From assembly GCA_937124505.1 (NCBI GenBank), contig CAKZKV010000196.1:1-12559 (forward strand): a DNA stretch of 12,559 bases, given 5' to 3'. Position 1 is the stretch's first letter; each line of letters starts with the position of its first letter. The translations under genes and the position numbers were made by a program. The notes beneath the pieces were generated by a model, which did no database searches, was not told the origin of the DNA, and saw only the letters and a list, made by a program, of their open reading frames with translations. Below, piece after piece: positions 6,823-12,559 of the stretch. The stretch comes from an uncultured Alphaproteobacteria bacterium. Lineage in GTDB: Bacteria > Pseudomonadota > Alphaproteobacteria > Micavibrionales > Micavibrionaceae.

Positions 6823-8173
6823 GCAATTCAAAAAACTCACCGCCCTGATTCATATTTGCGGCTTTAAGAATGGCACCCGGATCGCCCCAGACCATCGTGT
6901 TAAAGCTGCCATGTGGCAGGGAAACGGCGGCCCATCTGTCATAGGTCCGGCCAGTCTTTTTGCAAACCCATATCGGATCGGGATCGGCATCTGCCATTTG
7001 CTCGATATGGTGGCGGATAGTAGCTTCACTGCTGCCTGTTTTCTCAGCCAGTTCGATCAGAAGTTTGAAAATACGGCGTTGGCGGGCAATTTCCATAGCC
7101 GCATCCAGATTGATTTTTGCATCATCATAGCGTGCCCCGCGCAGGTTATTTTCTGCCAGGGCAAGATAGCTTTCCAGATGATTCGGGTTTTGCCCGGTCA
7201 GTTTGCGCAGCCATGCCAGATCGTCATCTTTTTTGCCGAAAAGCAGCCCCGCCTGTGTCCACATCAATACAAATTGAGGATGTGGTCTGGTTTTCCATGC
7301 TTTTTTCAGCAGGTTTGAAGCGGCCCGTCCTTTTCCGTTTTCCAGATACATGTCAAACATAAGCGAGACGGCAGGCTGGAAAGCCGGGTCTTTCTTCAAA
7401 ACGGCCTTTAACATTTTTTCAGAGGTTTTTTCATCTCCATTGGGGATCAGTTCGCGGACGCGTGATGTCGCAATGGCAATATAATCTTTTTCCGCTTTTT
7501 CTTTGGAAATTGCTTTCTTTTTCAGGGCCTTGTTCAGGCTTTCTTCTGCAGCCAGCCAATTCCCGGCTTTGGCTTCCAGTTCATATAATGTTTCCAGCAG
7601 CCAGCCCTTGTCTTTGCCCTTGTAATCACGGTCTGCAGTGCGGGCATAGGAGAGAGCCCCGACAATATTATTCTGTTCAACGGCATTTCCGATCAACGCG
7701 CGGGCGGCCAGAACAGCGCCTTCCGGGTGCGAGAGCATGGCCTTGAGTGTTTCGTCAGCCTTATCATATTGTCCCTGTTTACGCTGCGCCCCGGCTTGCA
7801 ACAGTAAAGGAAGCGGCTGGGAGGAGCCAGGGAGAAGTTTCAGGGCGCGCTCTGCCTGATATTGCGCATAGCCGTAATCTCCCGCCGCCGCAGACGACAG
7901 GCTAAGCGTCAGGGCTTCCATGCCTTTTTCATTGTTCTTGATGGTTTTCTTTAATTTGCGGCGACCGGGCATGCCTGTAAAAAACAGGCTAAAGCGTGTC
8001 AGACCGATGGTCAGAAGCAGCAGAACGAAAAAGATTAGCAGGAAAAAGCCGAAATGAATGGTGATCTCATAATCCATCCACTGGATATCAACCTGACCAG
8101 GGCGCTGAGCGAGCCAGATAGCCCCCGCAACCAGCAGACCTATTTTGAGTAAAAACCAGATCAGTTGCAGCAT
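6806..8173 (-). CDS. hemY: HemY-family TPR membrane protein
   Basis: A 455-residue protein with two N-terminal membrane helices (about 3-22 and 41-63), a basic stretch (GRRKLKKTIK), and then a long run of TPR-like helical repeats (about 85-390). This is the layout of the HemY N-terminal family (not the oxygen-dependent protoporphyrinogen oxidase of the same name). Its role is not settled; it is consistently linked to hem genes in Proteobacteria. With both helices inserted, the TPR part should be cytoplasmic or periplasmic depending on topology, which I cannot fix. The C-terminus has DPDPIWVCKKTG and then DRWAAVSLPHGSFNTMVW (397-429), which looks like a zinc-ribbon tail that has lost most of its cysteines. 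The gene starts 19 bp after the mitofilin-like gene, with a GGAAGGA-type ribosome site somewhat distant from the ATG. It is the last gene of the hemD operon. Confidence 0.88.
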   Translation of the reverse strand: MLQLIWFLLKIGLLVAGAIWLAQRPGQVDIQWMDYEITIHFGFFLLIFFVLLLLTIGLTRFSLFFTGMPGRRKLKKTIKNNEKGMEALTLSLSSAAAGDYGYAQYQAERALKLLPGSSQPLPLLLQAGAQRKQGQYDKADETLKAMLSHPEGAVLAARALIGNAVEQNNIVGALSYARTADRDYKGKDKGWLLETLYELEAKAGNWLAAEESLNKALKKKAISKEKAEKDYIAIATSRVRELIPNGDEKTSEKMLKAVLKKDPAFQPAVSLMFDMYLENGKGRAASNLLKKAWKTRPHPQFVLMWTQAGLLFGKKDDDLAWLRKLTGQNPNHLESYLALAENNLRGARYDDAKINLDAAMEIARQRRIFKLLIELAEKTGSSEATIRHHIEQMADADPDPIWVCKKTGRTYDRWAAVSLPHGSFNTMVWGDPGAILKAANMNQGGEFFELLTASS

Positions 8174-8192
8174 GTTTCTTTTGTTCCTTCCT

Positions 8193-10004
8193 CTACTCCT
8201 GAATCTTGACGTTCAGTTCCTTGAAACGGTTCAGTTTATTTTCCGGCAGAATCGTAAAGCCGCTTTCCTCGTCCTTTAGAACTTCATTCGGCATGAATTG
8301 TTCCGTGATGGAAGGCTTTGGATTTTTCAGATTTATGGGTTTGACACGCGAGAATTCACTGGACGCTTTGCTCAGCATGGAATTAATAGCGCCTGTGACT
8401 TCCTGGGCCGAGATGGTGGCGGCCAGTTCCTGCATAAACGGCGCGGCTGTTTGGGCGGCTTGTCCTTTAAATGTGGAGAGCGTTGCCATGGCTCCCCGCA
8501 GATCGCCTGAGTCCAGTTGAGACTGAACGGCTTGTACTTTTTCCTCTGAAGCGTCGGAGAGCAGGTTTTTACCGTCTTTTTTGATTTGCAGCACTTTGCT
8601 TAGACGTGCCGTTGCCTGTTCGCCAATACTCACGTCCTCCCCTTTCAGGGAATTGACGGCAATGTCCCCGGCCAGGGCGCGGAATTCATCAGCCAGTCCT
8701 TTTGTAGTCAACACACCGCTGGCAGCCTGTGGCGCCAGACGATCCAGAGATTGTTTCAATTCTGTGTTATCATCTCCAACCATGTTATAAAGCAGGACAA
8801 GATCTTCTTCGAAAGGCGTATTGTTTCGGTTCAGGGCAGACCTGAACTGTGTCAGTCCCAGCAGCAAAGCTGCGGCTTTCAGGTCTTCATTGGGAACACC
8901 GTTGAACGTTTCCCCGAGGGCCGTGCTGTTTTCACGAGCGACAACCAGTGCTTCGCCAAGTAAATCCATCCGTCCGTCCAGACTGCCGATGATGCCGTGA
9001 AGCTGTCCTGTGGCACGGTCCAGTTTTTCCTGCCCTTCTTCCGTATCATTCATGATCGAGAAGCGGCCAAGAATCTCTCCGACCTGCACGGACTTGAGCA
9101 TATCGGCAAATTGTCCTTCCAGGGCGTTCAGCCGTGCCTGCAAGGCCTCGGTGTTTTCCGCACCAATGATAGAGGAGGCCATGTCTTTTGTCTGTTGCGC
9201 GAGTTCGCCGACCTGCTCACCAAGTTCGCCGGTTTGCTTTTTAAAAGTCTCGATCTGGGACTGGATATCTTCCGGCATATAACCGCTCAAGGCGTTCATA
9301 AAAGAACTTTGATCTTCCTTGATTTCTGAAATATTTGCTTCGACTTCGGCAAGGCGTTCCTTATTTTGCTGGACGTCTTCTTTGACTGGCCAGAACACCG
9401 CCGCCAGCGCTATGACAGCCAGACCAATCAGAATGGAAAGCAGCCAGCCGCCGCTTCCACTACCGGCGGCTTTGGGAGCGCAGCAGGACTCTGAAGTATT
9501 CGTATTGGCGGGGTTTTTGGTCGTGGCCGGGGCCGCCGGTTTATCATGTGTTGTATTAGATGCCTCCGGCTTTGTGTCTGTTTCTGTCTCTTCGGGCTGG
9601 TCTTCTTCTTTTTCTGAAATAAAGGCCGGTGGCTTTTCTATCGGTGGGGTGTTTCTGTCGTCATCGTCATCTTCGCGGGAAAAATCCAGAATTTCTTCAT
9701 CCGGCTGTTCCGGGTTCTGAGGGGGCTGTTCGATCTTTGCCTTGATCTGGGCAATCGTGTCCTCAATATTCGGGCGTGTTTCTTCTTCCTGATAGTTTTC
9801 ATTGGATGGCATCAGGTCGATCTGGTTCTTGTAGGCCACTTCGATGATGTCCCTGATCCGTGAATCCGGAATGCTTTCCCTTTTTTTCCAGCCCTGAATC
9901 GTCGTTGCGGCAATGCCCAGTTTGGTTGCCATTGGGCGAATGCCGCCAAAGCGCTCAATAACATCTAAGGGATTTTCCTGAATAAACTTCTTTGGGTCAC
10001 TCAT
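8193..10004 (-). CDS. Mitofilin (Mic60)-like membrane protein with N-terminal helix-turn-helix domain
   Basis: A 603-residue protein. Residues 13-64 form a small Cro/YdaS-like helix-turn-helix domain: VIERFGGIRPMATKLGI, then TTIQGWKKR, IPDSRIRDII and QIDL, with the recognition helix at about 33-41. Residues 67-182 are disordered and acidic or Pro-rich, including a five-Asp run (112-116) and a Cys pair (174-175). A single membrane helix follows (about 187-206), then a long coiled coil (208-305) and a helical C-terminal region (about 370-545) that resembles the mitofilin domain. One helix, then coiled coil, then a periplasmic C-terminus is the alphaproteobacterial Mic60 plan, and the place between hemD and hemY is the usual one. 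Mic60 shapes envelope or intracytoplasmic membranes. The HTH would lie in the cytoplasm. AGGAG lies 11 bases before the ATG and 18 bp after hemD. The Mic60 call rests on architecture and context, as the C-terminal signature is diverged. Confidence 0.8.
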   Translation of the reverse strand: MSDPKKFIQENPLDVIERFGGIRPMATKLGIAATTIQGWKKRESIPDSRIRDIIEVAYKNQIDLMPSNENYQEEETRPNIEDTIAQIKAKIEQPPQNPEQPDEEILDFSREDDDDDRNTPPIEKPPAFISEKEEDQPEETETDTKPEASNTTHDKPAAPATTKNPANTNTSESCCAPKAAGSGSGGWLLSILIGLAVIALAAVFWPVKEDVQQNKERLAEVEANISEIKEDQSSFMNALSGYMPEDIQSQIETFKKQTGELGEQVGELAQQTKDMASSIIGAENTEALQARLNALEGQFADMLKSVQVGEILGRFSIMNDTEEGQEKLDRATGQLHGIIGSLDGRMDLLGEALVVARENSTALGETFNGVPNEDLKAAALLLGLTQFRSALNRNNTPFEEDLVLLYNMVGDDNTELKQSLDRLAPQAASGVLTTKGLADEFRALAGDIAVNSLKGEDVSIGEQATARLSKVLQIKKDGKNLLSDASEEKVQAVQSQLDSGDLRGAMATLSTFKGQAAQTAAPFMQELAATISAQEVTGAINSMLSKASSEFSRVKPINLKNPKPSITEQFMPNEVLKDEESGFTILPENKLNRFKELNVKIQE

Positions 10005-10022
10005 AATGTCTTTTACTCCTGA

Positions 10023-10760
10023 CTAAATTATGTCTTTCAAGGAAGCGATGATCGCGGCGGTGTTTGGCTCTGCTGAGGCTGCGATACGTTTCCATTTTGT
10101 CTCGTCCAGTGACTTTACCACGGACGGCGCCAAACACAAGGCTTGAATGTGTCTGAGCCTTTGCGTGAGGTCGTATTTTTCACACAATTGCTCAAATATG
10201 ACGGCGCTGCGCGATGAAAAAAACAGGACGGTGTGAACCTTGTCCTGCTGCAGATAGAGAATATTTTCTTTCGATAACTCTCTTGTTGCGGCGGCTTCAT
10301 ACAGAGAGACATGATCAACATTCAGGTCGCTTTCAAGAATGTTTTTTTGAAAGTTCGTAGAGATATGCATACCGCCAAAGTGAACAAAACGGCATGCTTC
10401 GGGCTTGTTCTGATTGGCAAGATAGTCATGCAGGACACCGTGTAGGGAAACGCTGTCACCGCTTGCTGCCGCAAAAACATGAAAGCCCCTATACATCAGG
10501 GATTTAAGCGTCTCCCGTCCAATCACAAAAACAGGAATATCTTCCTCTCTTAGTTTCGGATTCAGGTACATGGTCGTATGCTTGCTGGTAATGATGACAC
10601 CGCTATAGTTTTTCAGGGTGTGCCACTCAAAATCATGTCTGGCAGGTTGAATGGAGAGAAGCGGCGCCACAGCAGAAGGAATATTCAGGGCTGATAGCTG
10701 GTATTGCAGATCTCTTGAATCCTCTTCCGGTCGGGTGATAAGAACAACATTCTGAGTCAT
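10023..10760 (-). CDS. hemD: Uroporphyrinogen-III synthase
   Basis: A 245-residue protein of normal HemD length. HemD cyclises hydroxymethylbilane to uroporphyrinogen III, the branch-point macrocycle for heme and other tetrapyrroles, in the cytoplasm. HemD proteins are poorly conserved, but several landmarks fit: VVLITRP at 5-11, GVIITSK (54-60), VFVIGRETLKSL (77-88), VSLYEA with the usual Tyr (151-156), VLFFSSRSA (178-186), and ALCLAPSVVKSL followed by W (207-223) and IAASAEPNTAAIIASL (226-241). The frame stays open upstream to 10937, but the conserved N-terminal strand starts at ATG 10760, and any longer form would run into the divergent tsaD. No strong ribosome site is seen. It is the first gene of an operon with the mitofilin-like gene and hemY. 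The usual partner hemC is not beside it. Confidence 0.9.
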   Translation of the reverse strand: MTQNVVLITRPEEDSRDLQYQLSALNIPSAVAPLLSIQPARHDFEWHTLKNYSGVIITSKHTTMYLNPKLREEDIPVFVIGRETLKSLMYRGFHVFAAASGDSVSLHGVLHDYLANQNKPEACRFVHFGGMHISTNFQKNILESDLNVDHVSLYEAAATRELSKENILYLQQDKVHTVLFFSSRSAVIFEQLCEKYDLTQRLRHIQALCLAPSVVKSLDETKWKRIAASAEPNTAAIIASLKDII

Positions 10761-10845
10761 GACGGTGCTGATACTAACGCGATGTGTGCCTGTATGAGAA
10801 GAAAAACTTAGCGCAACAGTTGATTTCGGGGTATATAAAAGCCCT
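10761..10845. promoter_or_regulatory. Divergent hemD/tsaD control region
   Basis: These 85 bp separate hemD (minus) from tsaD (plus) and must hold promoters for both. For tsaD, TATATA at 10832-10837 (or TATAAA at 10834-10839) is a plausible -10 element, although no convincing -35 lies 16-18 bases upstream. Transcription from it would begin at or almost at the tsaD ATG, giving a leaderless message, which fits the lack of a Shine-Dalgarno there. No clear hemD promoter could be picked out. Confidence 0.4.
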
Positions 10846-11910
10846 ATGACCGAAGAAATAATTATTCTGGGGATTGAAACCAGTTGCGACGAAACGGCGG
10901 CGGGGATCGTCAATAGCAAGGGGGAAATACTGGCCAACCGCCTCCTGACACAGGTGGATGAACATAAGATGTATGGCGGCGTTGTTCCTGAAATTGCCGC
11001 GCGGGCGCACCTTGATTATTTAGACAAACTGATTGAAAAGGCCATGGTGGATGCCGGGCTGAACTTCTCCGATCTGTCCGCCGTGGCGGCGACATGCGGT
11101 CCCGGTTTGATTGGCGGAGTGATGGTCGGGATGATGAGCGGGAAGGCGATTGCCGCCTCTCAAAACCTGCCGTTTATCGGGATCAATCATCTGGAAGCCC
11201 ATGCCTTGACCCCGCGTCTGACGGATTCTCTGGAATTTCCGTTTCTGCTGTTATTGATTTCCGGAATGAATACACAGCTTTTGGTGGTGGAAGGCGTCGG
11301 CAGCTACAAATGTCTTGGAAAAACCATAGATGATGCGATTGGCGAATGTTTCGATAAATCCGGACGGCTGATGGATCTCGGCTATCCCGCAGGGCCGTAT
11401 ATTCAGAAAACGGCGGAACAATGCGCTGATCCTGCCGCTGCCAGAGCCAAATACCCGCTGCCGACCCCGATGAAGGGGCGTAAGGAACTGGACTTTTCCT
11501 TTTCCGGTTTAAAAACAGCTGTGAGGAACCATGTTCAAAAAGAAGGGGATGATCTTGATAAGGCTGCCTTATGTTCTTCCCTGCAACAAACCATGGTCGA
11601 TATTGTGTGTGAACGTACGGAAAAAGCCATGAAAATTTTTAAAAGGGAGTATCCGGCAGGAACAGGATTCGTCATTTCCGGCGGTGTGGCGGCGAACAGA
11701 CCCATCCGCGAAGGCCTGTCTATATTAGCAAAACAGAATGCTCTTGATTTTTTTGCGCCACCCCTTAATCTGTGTGGCGATAATGGAGTCATGATCGCCT
11801 GGGCGGGCATGGAACGTTATAAGTTAGGTCAATATGATACACTTGATATCCCGGCAAGGCCAAGATGGCCTCTTGATCCAAATGAAGGCAGAGTAGCAAC
11901 CTCCGGCTGA
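10846..11910 (+). CDS. tsaD: tRNA N6-threonylcarbamoyladenosine (t6A37) transferase TsaD
   Basis: A 354-residue member of the Kae1/TsaD (formerly Gcp, YgjD) family, full length. With TsaB and TsaE it transfers the threonylcarbamoyl group from threonylcarbamoyl-AMP to A37 of ANN-decoding tRNAs. The ASKHA-fold motifs are present: LGIETSCDETAAGIV (8-22), GGVVPEIAARAHL (44-56), GPGLIGGVMVG (85-95), the metal-binding histidines H115 and H119 (NHLEAHALTP), DFSFSGLKTAV (216-226), SGGVAANRPIR (278-288) and the metal-binding D312 in CGDNGVMIAWAG. Some normally invariant positions differ: SGGHT is SGMNT (139-143), and GEAFDKVAK-like is GECFDKSGR (166-174). The start at 10846 puts the first beta-strand in its usual place; there is no clear ribosome site. 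gpsA follows 37 bp downstream and is probably co-transcribed. Confidence 0.96.
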   Translation: MTEEIIILGIETSCDETAAGIVNSKGEILANRLLTQVDEHKMYGGVVPEIAARAHLDYLDKLIEKAMVDAGLNFSDLSAVAATCGPGLIGGVMVGMMSGKAIAASQNLPFIGINHLEAHALTPRLTDSLEFPFLLLLISGMNTQLLVVEGVGSYKCLGKTIDDAIGECFDKSGRLMDLGYPAGPYIQKTAEQCADPAAARAKYPLPTPMKGRKELDFSFSGLKTAVRNHVQKEGDDLDKAALCSSLQQTMVDIVCERTEKAMKIFKREYPAGTGFVISGGVAANRPIREGLSILAKQNALDFFAPPLNLCGDNGVMIAWAGMERYKLGQYDTLDIPARPRWPLDPNEGRVATSG

Positions 11911-11947
11911 CAACAAACTTTTCTGTAAACAATTAGGATATGTATTT

Positions 11948-12559
11948 ATGAGTAAAATTGGTGTGATTGGTGCAGGTGCATGGGGCACGGCTTTGGCACA
12001 AATACTGGCAAATGATGAGAAGGACGTCACCCTGTGGGCACGGACGCCGGAAATTGTCGCAACGATTGAGGCAATGCAGGAAAATGACAAGTACCTGTCC
12101 GGCATTCGCCTGAATGATTCTCTAAAGGTAACGGAAAGCCTGACCAAAGCGGCGGGTGCGGATATCCTGTTACTGGTCACGCCGGCGCAACATGTGCGCA
12201 AGACTCTGGAGGCCTTGAAAGGCGAAGTGTCCAACGGCAAACCTGTTGTCATTTGTGCCAAAGGCATTGAACTGGAGTCCGGCCTTCTCATGTCGCAGGT
12301 CGCGAAAAGCGTTATCCCCAACGGCCAGTTTGCCATTATGACAGGGCCGACCTTTGCGCTGGAAATCGCCAAAGGCAGCCCCAGCGCCGTCACGCTGGCC
12401 ATGGATGACAAGGATCTGGGCCGGGAGGTTTGCGAGAAACTGAGCGTCCGGCAATTACGCCCTTACTATTCCGATGATGTTCTGGGAGCGCAAATCGGCG
12501 GGGCCGTTAAAAATGTCATTGCCATTGCCTCCGGAATTATTGACGGGTTGAATTTGGGA
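11948..12559 (+). CDS. gpsA: Glycerol-3-phosphate dehydrogenase [NAD(P)+] (partial, C-terminus outside window)
   Basis: The first 204 residues of GpsA, cut by the right edge of the window (about 60% of the usual length of about 330). GpsA reduces dihydroxyacetone phosphate to sn-glycerol-3-phosphate with NAD(P)H and supplies the backbone for phospholipids. Visible motifs are the Rossmann loop GAGAWGTALA (8-17), LWARTPE (29-35), LLVTPAQHVR (75-84), VVICAKGIE with K105 (100-108), GPTFALEIAKG (133-143) and the catalytic lysine K188 in GGAVKNVIAIASG (184-196). The ATG at 11948 is placed directly before the first beta-strand; AGGA lies nine bases upstream. It follows tsaD by 37 bp, an order I recall from other Alphaproteobacteria. 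Confidence 0.96.
   Translation, partial: MSKIGVIGAGAWGTALAQILANDEKDVTLWARTPEIVATIEAMQENDKYLSGIRLNDSLKVTESLTKAAGADILLLVTPAQHVRKTLEALKGEVSNGKPVVICAKGIELESGLLMSQVAKSVIPNGQFAIMTGPTFALEIAKGSPSAVTLAMDDKDLGREVCEKLSVRQLRPYYSDDVLGAQIGGAVKNVIAIASGIIDGLNLG

Noticed and set aside
10761..10937. A 59-codon N-terminal extension of hemD starting at 10937
   Set aside because: It would run antisense into the first 92 bp of tsaD, and the conserved HemD N-terminal strand starts at ATG 10760.
11824..12411. A 195-codon minus-strand frame opposite tsaD's 3' end and gpsA
   Set aside because: It lies entirely antisense to well-conserved tsaD and gpsA coding sequence and has no recognisable family motif; it is a shadow frame.

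Overview
The window comes from an alphaproteobacterial chromosome, probably a Rhodospirillales-like or Micavibrio-like lineage. This rests on gene content and order: a hemD / mitofilin-like (Mic60) / HemY-family cluster lies divergent to tsaD-gpsA, an arrangement recalled from many Alphaproteobacteria. The base composition is moderate, with AT-rich intergenic regions. No tRNA, rRNA, CRISPR array, insertion sequence or phage gene was seen. Gene density is very high, and the largest gap is about 150 bp.

Left block (1-3479, all minus strand): reading in the direction of transcription, a secreted charged protein of unknown function is followed by a TauE/SafE-family permease, an O-antigen ligase/polymerase-like membrane protein and a family-4 glycosyltransferase that runs off the left edge. 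Spacing is tight, and the last pair overlaps by an unusual 131 bp. The end of the block looks like cell-surface polysaccharide assembly.

Middle block (3480-6822): an AT-rich divergent promoter region carries a perfect TTAA-N7-TTAA element, which matches the CtrA consensus. It separates the secreted protein from an unknown plus-strand gene. That gene converges within 2 bp on a two-gene minus-strand operon: a beta-alanine:pyruvate-type omega-aminotransferase followed by a small acidic unknown protein. A rhomboid protease is divergent to the aminotransferase.

Right block (6806-12559): a minus-strand operon hemD -> HTH-mitofilin fusion -> hemY reads away from a plus-strand pair tsaD -> gpsA (gpsA is cut by the right edge). 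hemD makes uroporphyrinogen III for tetrapyrroles. The other two operon members are membrane proteins with large extramembrane parts that habitually travel with it. tsaD acts in tRNA t6A modification and gpsA supplies glycerol-3-phosphate for phospholipids.

The most unusual object is the 603-residue mitofilin-like protein, which carries an N-terminal helix-turn-helix domain on the predicted cytoplasmic side of its single membrane helix. This makes it a candidate membrane-tethered DNA-binding protein. Other points of interest are the absence of hemC from its usual place beside hemD, an altered SGGHT loop in TsaD, a degenerate zinc-ribbon-like tail in HemY, and the possible CtrA box.
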